Of a DNA stretch of 64,000 nt, positions 51,721 through 60,320 are shown one piece after another (within the stretch, counting starts at the first letter, position 1; the number at the start of each line of letters is the position of its first letter). The notes under the pieces are model-generated. The model was not told the origin of the DNA and did not search any database. It saw nothing but the letters and a program-made list of their open reading frames with translations. The position numbers and the translations under genes were made by a program. This stretch comes from JBKPCD01 sp046727175 (GTDB lineage: Bacteria > Acidobacteriota > Vicinamibacteria > Vicinamibacterales > 2-12-FULL-66-21). The stretch lies in contig JBKPCD010000037.1 of the NCBI GenBank assembly GCA_046727175.1, forward strand, positions 62,001 to 126,000, read 5' to 3'.

Positions 51721-53514
51721 ATGGAAACGGTCACGCTGACGATAGACGGGCGCGAGATCACGACGGAAAAGGGGAAGACGGTCCTGCAGGCCGCGATCGA
51801 GAACGGCATCAAGATCCCGTATTACTGCTACCACCCCGGAATCAGCATCGACGGATCCTGTCGTGTATGCATCGTGAAGATCGAGAAGATGCCGAAGCTG
51901 CAGACGTCGTGCTCGACGCCGGTCGCGCCGGGCATGGTCGTTCACACGCAAGCCTCTGACGTGGTCGAGGCGCGCGCCAGCGTGTTCGAGTTCCTCCTCA
52001 TCAACCATCCGCTCGACTGCCCCGTCTGCGACAAGGGCGGCGAATGCCCGCTGCAGGACTTCTCGTACACGTACGGACCCAACGAAAGCCGGATGGAGTT
52101 CGCGCGCCGCGTGTTCGACGGCGAGGGCGCGCGCGCGGACGTCGACTTCGGTCCGACGCTGATGCTCAATCGCAACCGGTGCATCCTCTGCACGCGGTGC
52201 GTGCGCTTCATGCGCGAGATCGACACCGACGCGCAGATCAACATCGTCGATCGCGGCTATGGCAGTGAGATTGCGACATTCAGGGAGGAAGGCGTTCATT
52301 CGTTGCTCTCGGGCAACCTGATGGACGTCTGCCCCGTCGGCGCAATCACGACGCGCGACTACCGCTTCAAGTCGCGGCCGTGGGACAACCCCGAGGCGGT
52401 CGACACGATCTGCACGCTTTGCGAGAAGGGCTGCAACACGACCGCGTGGATCAAGGCAAAGCCGGAATGGGCGAAGGGCGCACGGCTCGTGCGCATGACT
52501 CCGCGCTTCAACCCCGACGTCAACAGCTTCTGGATGTGCGACATCGGCCGGTTCGACTATCACTGGGTCGAAAGCGAGGAGCGCCTTCGCCGGCCGCTCT
52601 TGCGGACGGACGCGGGCACGCTCGAGCCGACGGACTGGTCCGACGCGCTGACGAAGCTGGCCGCTCACGTCGGAGCGGCGGGCGGGCCGTCATCGTTGCG
52701 ATTCCTGATGTCGGCGCACGCCTCGCTCGAGGAGCTCTTCGTGATCGGCCGGCTCGGTGGCGCATTTGGTGTGCCCGAAGAAGGTGTGGCGATTGGCTGG
52801 CGCGCCAGAGAGAAGCCGCAGCCTCCGCGCACGAAGTTCAAGGTTCCACCGGTCGACGCGCCGAACGTCACAGGCGCACGCGACCTCGGCTTCCCGGTCA
52901 ATGCGACGCCCTCGGGCGCCGACATCACGGCCTTCAAGAACGATGTGGAGGCGGGCCGCGTCGCGGCGCTCTACATATTCGACCCGGGTCCTGCCGATTC
53001 GATCGGGGATACGTCGTGGATTATCGCCGCGCGTCGATCGGGCAAGCTTTCGCTGCTCATTTTCCACGGCGTCCTCATGACCGATCTCGCGGCAGCAGCC
53101 GACATCGTGCTGCCCGGTGCAACCTGGGTGGAAAAGGACGCATCTTATATAAATGAGCAGGGACGTCTCCAGGCCGCCGCCCGCGTGATTCCGGCGCCCG
53201 GGGACGCACAGGAGGATTGGCAGGTGCTCGTGAACGTCGGCATCGCTCTGAAATCGCCGGTCGCCTACGCGAGCAGCGGCGAAATCCGCTCAGAGCTGGC
53301 GAAGGCGATGTCGGGGAACGCTCTATACGCAGGCCTGGCGACGATGCAGTTCGCTCGCGCCGTGTCAGCGCACCATTGGCTCCAGGCGTCGAACCCGTCG
53401 GAGCGGTGGAAGTGGGACTTCATGTTCCAGGACCTCCCGCCCGTGAAGTTCGCGGCAACGCCACCGGCGACGTCGGCGCAGCATCTGCGCATTCCGCTGC
53501 AGAAAGTGGACTGA
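51721..53514 (+). CDS. nuoG: NADH-quinone oxidoreductase subunit G-like protein
   Basis: 597 residues. The [2Fe-2S] ferredoxin domain has CYHPGISIDGSCRVC and TSCSTP. The His/Cys [4Fe-4S] site is HPLDCPVCDKGGECPLQ. Two further clusters are CILCTRCVRFMRE with DVCPVGAI and CTLCEKGCNT. The C-terminal part (about 290-560) is a shortened molybdopterin-oxidoreductase-like domain without visible cofactor motifs (ADIVLPGATWVEKDASYINEQG), as in bacterial NuoG. No other complex I gene is adjacent. It is translated four bases before CcdA. Confidence 0.9.
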   Translation: METVTLTIDGREITTEKGKTVLQAAIENGIKIPYYCYHPGISIDGSCRVCIVKIEKMPKLQTSCSTPVAPGMVVHTQASDVVEARASVFEFLLINHPLDCPVCDKGGECPLQDFSYTYGPNESRMEFARRVFDGEGARADVDFGPTLMLNRNRCILCTRCVRFMREIDTDAQINIVDRGYGSEIATFREEGVHSLLSGNLMDVCPVGAITTRDYRFKSRPWDNPEAVDTICTLCEKGCNTTAWIKAKPEWAKGARLVRMTPRFNPDVNSFWMCDIGRFDYHWVESEERLRRPLLRTDAGTLEPTDWSDALTKLAAHVGAAGGPSSLRFLMSAHASLEELFVIGRLGGAFGVPEEGVAIGWRAREKPQPPRTKFKVPPVDAPNVTGARDLGFPVNATPSGADITAFKNDVEAGRVAALYIFDPGPADSIGDTSWIIAARRSGKLSLLIFHGVLMTDLAAAADIVLPGATWVEKDASYINEQGRLQAAARVIPAPGDAQEDWQVLVNVGIALKSPVAYASSGEIRSELAKAMSGNALYAGLATMQFARAVSAHHWLQASNPSERWKWDFMFQDLPPVKFAATPPATSAQHLRIPLQKVD

Positions 53515-53518
53515 CACT

Positions 53519-54247
53519 GTGTCCGATCAGGTCTCGCTCATTGCGGCGCTGGTGGGCGGCTTCCTGTCCTTCATTTCCCCCTGCGTGCTGCCGTTGATAC
53601 CCGGCTACGTCTCGTTCGTTTCAGGGGCGACGCTCGAGGAGATGCGCGGTGAAGCGCCGGCGTCTGGCGGAACGCGTCAGCGCGTGCTGCTGACGTCGCT
53701 GGCGTTCGTCATGGGGTTCTCGCTCGTCTTCGTGGCGCTCGGCGCGACTGCGAGCGCCCTGGGGCAGTTCCTGTCCTCGAAGCAGTCGCTGCTCGAGAAA
53801 ATCGCCGGCGTCATCGTGGTCGTTCTGGGACTTCACACGATGGGCGCCTTCCGAATCGCGCTGCTCGAAACGGAGAAGCGTGTCCAGACGCAGCGCAAGC
53901 CGGCCGGCCCCCTTGGCGCCGTCGTCGTCGGGATCGCCTTCGCGTTCGGCTGGACGCCGTGCATCAGCCCGATCCTCGGCAGCATTTTGCTGGTTGCCAG
54001 CGGCAAGGAAACGGTGCTCGAAGGCGTCACGCTGCTCTCGGTGTACTCGATGGGCCTCGGCATCCCGTTTCTGCTCACCGCGGTTGCGATCGACCGTTTC
54101 TTTGCGTTCAGCAAACGTATTCGAAAGCACTACCACGCAATCGAGCTCGTCTCTGGCGGCCTGCTCGTCGTGCTCGGCGTCCTGATCTTCTCTGGTCAGC
54201 TCACCGCCATCAATCGGTTCCTTCAGCCGTATTTGCCGGCGTACTAA
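53519..54247 (+). CDS. ccdA: Cytochrome c biogenesis / thiol-disulfide transporter CcdA
   Basis: 242 residues from a GTG four bases after the NuoG stop, hence co-transcribed. Six membrane helices are visible; the redox-active Cys are in FISPCVLPLIPGY (helix 1) and GWTPCISPILG (helix 4). CcdA moves electrons from cytoplasmic thioredoxin across the membrane to extracytoplasmic thiol proteins, including apocytochrome c. The pairing with an isolated nuoG is unusual. Confidence 0.93.
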   Translation: MSDQVSLIAALVGGFLSFISPCVLPLIPGYVSFVSGATLEEMRGEAPASGGTRQRVLLTSLAFVMGFSLVFVALGATASALGQFLSSKQSLLEKIAGVIVVVLGLHTMGAFRIALLETEKRVQTQRKPAGPLGAVVVGIAFAFGWTPCISPILGSILLVASGKETVLEGVTLLSVYSMGLGIPFLLTAVAIDRFFAFSKRIRKHYHAIELVSGGLLVVLGVLIFSGQLTAINRFLQPYLPAY

Positions 54248-54253
54248 CGCAGA

Positions 54254-54322
54254 CGAGAAACTAGAATCTAGAGCGATCGTGATTCACGTCTCTAGCTTCT
54301 GGCTTCTCGCTTCTGGCTCTAG
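54254..54322. repeat. Reiterated-word palindrome (CTAGCTTCTGGCTTCTC word), convergent junction
   Basis: CGAGAAACTAGAATCTAGAG (54254-54273) pairs with TCTCTAGCTTCTGGCTTCTC and GCTTCTGGCTCTAG (54289-54322). It separates CcdA from the lipid kinase. Confidence 0.78.
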
Positions 54323-54330
54323 TTCCCTCG

Positions 54331-55215
54331 TCACGCTCGCACCTTGAGCGCTCCCGGCTGTATCCGTACCTCGACACGATTGCTCGTTACGCCCGGCTCG
54401 CCGTCAAGGTGGTACTCGATCGGACCGCCGGTCTCGATCGTCGCGCTGCGCACCTGGTGGATCTGGACGCCCGGTGTCCGATCGAAGGCACCCATGGCAA
54501 GGTAACGGGTGTGCCAGAAGCGCGCGAGAATCGATCGATCCTCGACGATTGCCGCCTCGAGGAGTCCATCATCGAGCTTCGCACCGGGCGCGATGCAGGC
54601 GCCGCTGCCGTACTCGCGGCCATTGGCGAATGCGAGCAGGAGTGCCTTCGATCGATGCTCACGATTGTCGAGCCGCACACGATATTCGCGGCCGCAGTAG
54701 CGGCAACCCTCACGAACGCCGATAAAGACATACGGCCATCGGCCACGGCTGCCCCGAGCGCGGCGGTTGAAGAGCGCGGCAATGTGTGCGTCGAAGCCGA
54801 TACCGGCGACATTGAAGAACGGCCGATCGTCGAGGAAACCGACGTCGATAGATCTCGCGGGGGATGAAATCGCCTTCTGGATGGCCGCGACGGGATCCCA
54901 GGGCACGCACAGCCCTGCGGCGAGGCCGTTGCCCGAGCCGGCGGGGACGAGCCCGAGCGCCGTCGAGCTGTCGACCAGCGCGGAACCTGCTTCGTTGACG
55001 GTGCCGTCGCCACCCCAGACGAGCGCGAGATCGGCGCCGCTTGCAACCGCCCGCTGTGCGAGCTCACGAGCATGTCCCGATCGCTCGGTCAAATGAATGG
55101 AGGCCGAGAGCCCGTCACGCGCGAGCGCGTCGCGGAGGAGCCCGACGCGCCGCTCCGCCGCGGATGCATCGAGTCCCGCGCCGGAAACCGGATTGATGAT
55201 CGCAGTGATACGCAT
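54331..55215 (-). CDS. Diacylglycerol kinase-family lipid kinase (YegS/DgkB-like)
   Basis: 294 residues. The ATP-site motifs are INPVSGAG, VWGGDGTVNEAG and PAGSGNGLA; the C-terminal domain has GIGFDAHIAALFNRRARG, FANGREYGSG and IAPGAKLDDGLLEAAIVED. Members phosphorylate diacylglycerol, ceramide or related lipids; Gly-rich loop residues are all intact. It has no membrane segment and would act at the inner face of the membrane. Confidence 0.92.
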   Translation of the reverse strand: MRITAIINPVSGAGLDASAAERRVGLLRDALARDGLSASIHLTERSGHARELAQRAVASGADLALVWGGDGTVNEAGSALVDSSTALGLVPAGSGNGLAAGLCVPWDPVAAIQKAISSPARSIDVGFLDDRPFFNVAGIGFDAHIAALFNRRARGSRGRWPYVFIGVREGCRYCGREYRVRLDNREHRSKALLLAFANGREYGSGACIAPGAKLDDGLLEAAIVEDRSILARFWHTRYLAMGAFDRTPGVQIHQVRSATIETGGPIEYHLDGEPGVTSNRVEVRIQPGALKVRA

Positions 55216-55314
55216 GTCGATCGCGTCCGTACGGGCCTTTTCGGCGTGCTCAACTCGTACTCACGGGTGCTATAGTAGCTGCCAACGTCGGGTAACTGGT
55301 ATCCGGAGGCTTTG

Positions 55315-56649
55315 ATGAAGAGTCGGGCCGCGCGCCTCGCACTGCTCGTTCTGTTCATGGTGGCGCTGGCTGTTACGGCATTTCTCTTCCGAACCAGCGG
55401 GTCAGCGGCGCGAACCCAATCAGAAGCGGCTTTGAACTTCAGCGATGACGCGCGTACGGTCGCACGCGGCGTAATGGAGATTCGGGCGGCGCAGCGCGCG
55501 TACGTCGCCGCCGGCCAGCCGGGCGATCAATGGGCGGGCAAAGTCACCGATGGTGTCGCCACGGTCCGCAATGCCCTGACGACGTTGCGTGCCGCCGCAG
55601 CGTCGCCGCAGGCACAGACCGAGATCGACAGCGCTGCCGCCGCCCTTCAGGATTTCGTGCAGACGGACGGTCGCGCCCGCAACTACGTCCGCTCGAACCA
55701 GAACCTGCTGGCCTCCGACCTCATTTTCACGAGCGGAATGGAGCTGACGGAGTCCGTCCTCGCGGCGCTCGAACGCGCGAGGTCCGCGGAATTGCAGGCG
55801 CGGTCGTCCGCCGAGGCCACGTTCGAGCGCCGTCAGATGTTCGCGCTCGCGGCGGCGGCCGCCGCAGCCTTTCTGGTGGTCCTCCTGCTCTTTCCACGCG
55901 TCGACATGGAGCTCGACCCCACGCTGGTTTCAACACACGCACCGGCATTCCACCGGACGCTGCCCACCGCCAGCGATTCGGTCGACCTGATGAACCCCGA
56001 CGCGGACAGCTGGTCGACAGCGAAGCGCGTCAAGGCCGCGTCGGCCACGGAAGCGCCTCCACCCGCCACGGTGTCTTCATCCGAGCCATCGGAATCTACC
56101 GCGACGCCCGTGGAACCGGCCGCGGTGCCGATTGCCGAATCGGTTTCCGCGCCAACCGCTCCGGCCCCGCCGCCAATCGACCTGCGGGGCATCGCCGCAC
56201 TCTGCACGCAGCTCTCTCGCGTCGAGGACACGCTCGCGCTGCCGCCGCTCCTCGAACGCGCTGCCACTCTGCTCGACGCCGCGGGCATCATCCTTTGGAT
56301 CGCGGATCCGGATTGTCGCGAGCTCAGCCCAATCCTCGCTCAAGGCTACCCGCACCAGCTCGTCGCGCGGCTAGGATCGATTCCGCGCGACGCGCAGAAC
56401 GCGACCGCGGCCGCCTTCCGCACATCGTTGCTCCAGACCGTGGATGCCGACGACGCATCGAACGGCGCGATCGCGGCGCCGCTCGTCACGTCGGGTGGGT
56501 GCGTCGGGGTCATGGCTGCCGAAATCCGTGGGGCGGGAGAGAAGCAGGAAGCAAAGAAGGCGGCCGCCATGATCGTCGCGGCCCAGCTCGCATCGCTCGT
56601 AGGGCCGCCCGCTTCGCGTTCCGTAGCCACGGTCGAGGCCGTCAGATGA
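55315..56649 (+). CDS. Membrane protein with CHASE3-like sensor region and GAF domain
   Basis: 444 residues from the ATG at 55315, with GGAGG upstream. Helices at about 8-27 and 177-195 flank an extracytoplasmic helical region (about 28-175) of CHASE3-like length. A low-complexity Ala/Pro/Ser linker (about 200-285) leads to a GAF-like domain (CTQLSRVEDTLALPPLLERAATLLDAAGIILWI, then APLVTSGGCVGVMAAE). No catalytic output domain follows, so it may signal through partners. The stop overlaps the convergent PDZ gene by eight bases. Confidence 0.75.
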   Translation: MKSRAARLALLVLFMVALAVTAFLFRTSGSAARTQSEAALNFSDDARTVARGVMEIRAAQRAYVAAGQPGDQWAGKVTDGVATVRNALTTLRAAAASPQAQTEIDSAAAALQDFVQTDGRARNYVRSNQNLLASDLIFTSGMELTESVLAALERARSAELQARSSAEATFERRQMFALAAAAAAAFLVVLLLFPRVDMELDPTLVSTHAPAFHRTLPTASDSVDLMNPDADSWSTAKRVKAASATEAPPPATVSSSEPSESTATPVEPAAVPIAESVSAPTAPAPPPIDLRGIAALCTQLSRVEDTLALPPLLERAATLLDAAGIILWIADPDCRELSPILAQGYPHQLVARLGSIPRDAQNATAAAFRTSLLQTVDADDASNGAIAAPLVTSGGCVGVMAAEIRGAGEKQEAKKAAAMIVAAQLASLVGPPASRSVATVEAVR

Positions 56650-57538
56650 CCGTGCGTCGTCGAATCGCCCGAGCCTCGAGCTTTCCTTTGATCGTCATGG
56701 CCTTGCGATCGCGCATGATGCCGACCGTGAACTCCTCTCCGTCGTCGAGACGGCTCATCCGGCGTCTCAGGTCGATGAGAGAGGTCACGTCCACGCCGTT
56801 GAACGAAGTAATGACGTCGCCGGCCTTCATGCCGGCCTTGGCCGCGACCGAGTTGTCGTAGACCGACGTCACCAGCACGCCTTCCTTCGTTCCGAAGTAC
56901 TGCGCCAGTTGCGGTGAGAGTTCACCGACGGTGATTCCAAGGCGCGTGTTTCCGCGCCCGGCGAAGTCATCGAAGAAATTCGGGATTGAAGGCGGTTTGG
57001 GCGGGGCCGGTGGTGCAACCTTCGGCGTAATGGGAACCGGCCATACGTCGCGAAGTTCGTCGAAGCGATCGAAACTCCCCAGGTAGCGGAAGCCGTCGCC
57101 CTCACGCGGTTCGATGGTCATCGTCGAACGCTGACCGTCACGCACGATCGTCATCGGGACCTTTCGCCCGGCTGGCGTCTCCTGAACCATTCGCGAAAAC
57201 TGTCGCGTTCCTCGTACGCGCTCGCCGTCGAATTCCACGACGACATCGCCTTCTTTGAGACCAGCCATCGCCGCAGGACTCTCCGCCGATACGTCTTCGA
57301 TGATGACGCCGCCCGGGTTCGTCAGCTTTGCTCGCTTGAGATCATCTTGGTCCACATCTCTGACCGATACACCAATCCAGCTGGCGGGCCCACCAATCAA
57401 CTGGAACGCGCGCGCGACTTTGGGTTTCTCGCGCGAACTCTCGATTTGGCCTCGAACGACGGGCCCTGTCGCCGGTCCAATCCCGGCGGTAACGACAACA
57501 GCTAGCGCTATCGCAGCCGTTCTCCAACGAAACACCAT
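56642..57538 (-). CDS. Secreted protein with two PDZ domains
   Basis: 298 residues from the ATG at 57538 with GGGAGG upstream. A signal peptide (residues about 8-27) precedes two PDZ domains at about 50-140 (SPAAMAGLKEGDVVVEFDGERV) and 195-285 (NSVAAKAGMKAGDVITSFNGVDV). No protease domain is present, so it is not a DegP-type enzyme; it could bind C-termini of envelope proteins. The 3' end overlaps the GAF gene by eight bases, the only 3' overlap apart from FabZ. Confidence 0.88.
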   Translation of the reverse strand: MVFRWRTAAIALAVVVTAGIGPATGPVVRGQIESSREKPKVARAFQLIGGPASWIGVSVRDVDQDDLKRAKLTNPGGVIIEDVSAESPAAMAGLKEGDVVVEFDGERVRGTRQFSRMVQETPAGRKVPMTIVRDGQRSTMTIEPREGDGFRYLGSFDRFDELRDVWPVPITPKVAPPAPPKPPSIPNFFDDFAGRGNTRLGITVGELSPQLAQYFGTKEGVLVTSVYDNSVAAKAGMKAGDVITSFNGVDVTSLIDLRRRMSRLDDGEEFTVGIMRDRKAMTIKGKLEARAIRRRTVI

Positions 57539-57980
57539 ACAACCTCCCAAGAGGTTCTCAGTTCTCGGTTCTCAGTTCATGGCTCCCCGGTTCTTGTTCT
57601 CGGCATCGGTGGCCGAGCCACCCTCGGCAGCACGAACCTCGGAACCCAGAACCGGAACCGAGAACCGGGAACCTCTCAATCGTCGATCGGTTGGGTAGAC
57701 GCACGATTTCCGCGAAAGGTTGTGCCCGCACAAACTGAGCCGTCCCGAACGGAGGTCAGCGTTCGTCCCCGGCAAGGGACGCTCGAAAGAGCAAACACGT
57801 GGAATTGCGGTGATTTTTCGGGCACGCGATTTGATATGACTGGGTGCGGTCGCGCGGAGTCAACGGGGTGCGTAAACTCAGGCAGGCGCTGGCATCGCCG
57901 CATCCCGTCGCAATCAGTCGATTTCGCGCGGCCACTGCTGTCTAGGCTGCTGAAAAACGCGTCCTGAATGGGAATGGAAG
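57539..57980. other. 442-base divergent gap with a long palindrome
   Basis: No gene supported. It contains the palindrome at 57550-57676. At 57720-57733 there is a perfect TTGTGC-CC-GCACAA, which could be a dimeric-regulator site. The ATGGGAATGG word begins at 57967 and leads into the next gene. Confidence 0.5.
57550..57676. repeat. Reiterated-word palindrome (GGTTCTCAGTTCTC word), divergent gap
   Basis: AGAGGTTCTCAGTTCTCGGT and copies to 57603 pair with GAACCTCGGAACCCAGAACC and copies ending AACCTCT at 57676. The loop holds GGTGGC/GCCACC. Outer ends AGAGGTTC and GAACCTCT are exact complements apart from a few bases. Confidence 0.85.
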
Positions 57981-58340
57981 ATGGGAATCGGAAGCAAGTT
58001 ACGAATTGCGCTGATTACATTCGCCGTCGCTCTCGGCGGTTGCGCCCTGCATCATCCTAGTGTGGCGGAACTGAAATACAACCCCGGTCGATACCAGGAC
58101 CGCGTGGTTGCGATTGACGGGGTCGTGACGAGCTCATGGGGCACACCGCTGATGCCCTTCAAGGTCTACAAAGTCGACGACGGGACGGGCGAGGTCACGG
58201 TGGTCGCGCAAAACGGCCGCGTCCCCACGCGCGGCGCGCGCGTCAGAGTGAAAGGACGCGTGGACGACGTCGCGACGCTGGGTGGGCAAGCGATCGGGCT
58301 GCACATTCGGCAGACGGACATTCATTTCGAAAGCCGATAG
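57981..58340 (+). CDS. Small lipoprotein with OB-fold-like domain
   Basis: 119 residues. The leader (MGIGSKLRIALITFAVALGGCA) ends in a lipobox GGCA. The mature part has the strand pattern of an OB fold (YQDRVVAIDGVVTSS, VYKVDDGTGEVTVVAQNGRVP, GARVRVKGRV). Function unknown. The bases just before and including the start codon (GGGAATGGAAGATGGGAATCGG) are the word repeat of 42240, so the ribosome-binding site itself is repeat-derived. Confidence 0.7.
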   Translation: MGIGSKLRIALITFAVALGGCALHHPSVAELKYNPGRYQDRVVAIDGVVTSSWGTPLMPFKVYKVDDGTGEVTVVAQNGRVPTRGARVRVKGRVDDVATLGGQAIGLHIRQTDIHFESR

Positions 58341-58384
58341 GCTCAGGGGTCGAGGCTTTGGGCCCGGAGCCTGGCTCCGTCAGG
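58340..58384. repeat. Small palindrome of the GGCTCAGGGCTTTGGG word, convergent junction
   Basis: GGCTCAGGGGTCGAGGCTTT followed by GGGCCCGGAGCCTGGCTCC can fold (AGGCT / GGAGCCT). It separates the lipoprotein and the GAF-GAF-SpoIIE phosphatase, whose stop codon is inside it. Confidence 0.65.
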
Positions 58385-60221
58385 CCGTGATCTTCACCGC
58401 CACCGCCGTCATGTCATCGTTCGGCGGTGTCTCACCTCTCCACTCCGCAACTGCCGCAAAGATCGCGTCGACGATTCCGCTCGCCGGCAGCTGTCGCGAG
58501 CGGCTGGCGACGTCGAGCAGCCTGGCTGCGGTGAACTCCTGACCGAGCGCGTTCATCGCTTCGAACACCCCATCCGAACAGTAGATCCAGACGTCGCCTG
58601 GCTGCAGCGGAAACGAGACTTCGTCGTAAGTAGACCCGTGGAACGAGCCGAGCGGCACGCCCGGCAACTCAATCTGCGTGCATCGCTCGGCTGAGCAGCG
58701 GATCGGATACGGCAGACCGGAGTTCGACATGATCATCGTGCGGCGCTTCAGATCGAAGATCGTGTAGCACAGCGTGCAGTAGTACTCCTCGAGCTGCCGC
58801 TGGTGGAGGATTGTGTTCATCGACGAGAGCACGCCTGCCGGGCTCGATCGCTCGGGGACCCAACGTCGCCTGAAGGTTCGACCGCGCACCAGCTCCGCGG
58901 CGAAGGCGCTGTAGAGCGCTGCTGGCACTCCCTTCCCTGATACATCGCCGACCGCTACGACGAGCGTGTTCGTGTCTGGCGTCAGGTAGTCGTGAAAGTC
59001 GCCGCCGAGCTCGCGCGCTGGATCGAAGGCCGCGGCGAGATCGACACCCCTCAGCCGTTTGGGCGGAGCGGCCGGGAGCAGTGCCGCTTGCACTCGCTGC
59101 GCGAAGCGGACCTCTTTTTCGAGCCGTTCCTCGTTTTTGCGAACCTCATCGTACAGACGCGCATTCTCGATGGCCACTGCCGCCTGGCTCGCGAGCAGCG
59201 TCAGGATCTCGACGTCGCGTTTCGTGAACGCGTCCAGCTCGGGACTCTCGAGATCGACGACGCCGATGCAGCGGTCCTTGAGGAGCATCGGGATCGCGAG
59301 CTCCGAGCGCACGTCAGGCACGATCTTGATGTATCGAGGATCCTTCGAGACGTCAGCGACACGCACTGCCTCCCGGTGCAACGCGGCGTATCCGACGAGC
59401 CCTTCTCCAAGGCGTACGCGGGGAACTTCGACCTTCTCGCCGTACTGCAACGCGAGCTTCATCTCGAGCTCGCCTGCATCGTTGAGGAGAAGGATGCCGA
59501 AGGTACGATAGTCGATTACGCGTTTGGCGAGCTGCGCGATCCGCGCGAACAGCTCGTCGAGATCGAGGACGGCGGCCACCTCGCGCCCGATTTCGGCGAG
59601 CGTCTCGAACGCTTCGGCGTCGAGCCGGCTTCGCTCGTACAGCCGGGCATTGACCAGCGCAACCGCGACGTGCGCAGTGAACTGACGCAGGATCGTGACG
59701 TGGTCGGGCGTGAAGTGATCGCGCTTGTGGCTCAGAAGATTCAACGCGCCAATCGGTTTCGACTTGTGAAACAGTGGAACGACGAGCTCGGAATGAATCC
59801 CCGGTACGAATTCGACGTATCGCGGGTCAGAGGACACGTCGTTGACCAGCAGCGGCTGCTCTCCGGCGACTGCCGCACCGACGAGCCCTTGTCCGAGCTG
59901 GAGCCGCATCGGTGACTCGGTGCGTGGATAGCCGACCGCGTATGCGACGCGCAGCTCGCTTCGCCGCTCGTCCAGCAGGTACACGGCGAACGCTTCGAAC
60001 GAGATGAGACGCGAGATCAGACGCGGAATCTGTTGAAGCAGGTCCTCGAAATCGAGCACCGAGGTGACCTGCCGACTCAGGTCGAACAGCGTCGCGACGA
60101 GATCGTGCTCGGTGGCAGACGGTGGCGGCATCTCCGCGGCCGGGGGGATTTCGTCCGCTGAATGTCCGTGGTTCACTGAGAAGAGTCTTCCGCCTGAATG
60201 GCTGACGGCATGCGGCGACAC
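58380..60221 (-). CDS. GAF-GAF-SpoIIE protein serine phosphatase
   Basis: 613 residues from a GTG at 60221; a later ATG at residue 31 is possible. GAF 1 (about 42-195) and GAF 2 (about 205-365) have the repeated pattern LGQGLVGAAVAGEQPLLVNDVSSDPRY and LGEGLVGYAALHREAVRVADVSKDPRY. A linker (KEVRFAQRVQAALLPAAPPKR) leads to the RsbU-like phosphatase (LGGDFHDYLTP, GDVSGKGVPAALY, NSGLPYP, YCSDGVFEAMN, NDDMTAVAVKI). It should sense small ligands and dephosphorylate an anti-anti-sigma factor. It is soluble, unlike the one at 46963. Confidence 0.93.
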   Translation of the reverse strand: MSPHAVSHSGGRLFSVNHGHSADEIPPAAEMPPPSATEHDLVATLFDLSRQVTSVLDFEDLLQQIPRLISRLISFEAFAVYLLDERRSELRVAYAVGYPRTESPMRLQLGQGLVGAAVAGEQPLLVNDVSSDPRYVEFVPGIHSELVVPLFHKSKPIGALNLLSHKRDHFTPDHVTILRQFTAHVAVALVNARLYERSRLDAEAFETLAEIGREVAAVLDLDELFARIAQLAKRVIDYRTFGILLLNDAGELEMKLALQYGEKVEVPRVRLGEGLVGYAALHREAVRVADVSKDPRYIKIVPDVRSELAIPMLLKDRCIGVVDLESPELDAFTKRDVEILTLLASQAAVAIENARLYDEVRKNEERLEKEVRFAQRVQAALLPAAPPKRLRGVDLAAAFDPARELGGDFHDYLTPDTNTLVVAVGDVSGKGVPAALYSAFAAELVRGRTFRRRWVPERSSPAGVLSSMNTILHQRQLEEYYCTLCYTIFDLKRRTMIMSNSGLPYPIRCSAERCTQIELPGVPLGSFHGSTYDEVSFPLQPGDVWIYCSDGVFEAMNALGQEFTAARLLDVASRSRQLPASGIVDAIFAAVAEWRGETPPNDDMTAVAVKITA

Positions 60222-60320
60222 CCGGTCACGATCGTCGGCGTCCGATGACAGCGGCGAATTCGGATTATACTTTCAAATCCGGCAACGACCTGTTGATGCG
60301 GTCTTGCCGGCAACCCACGC

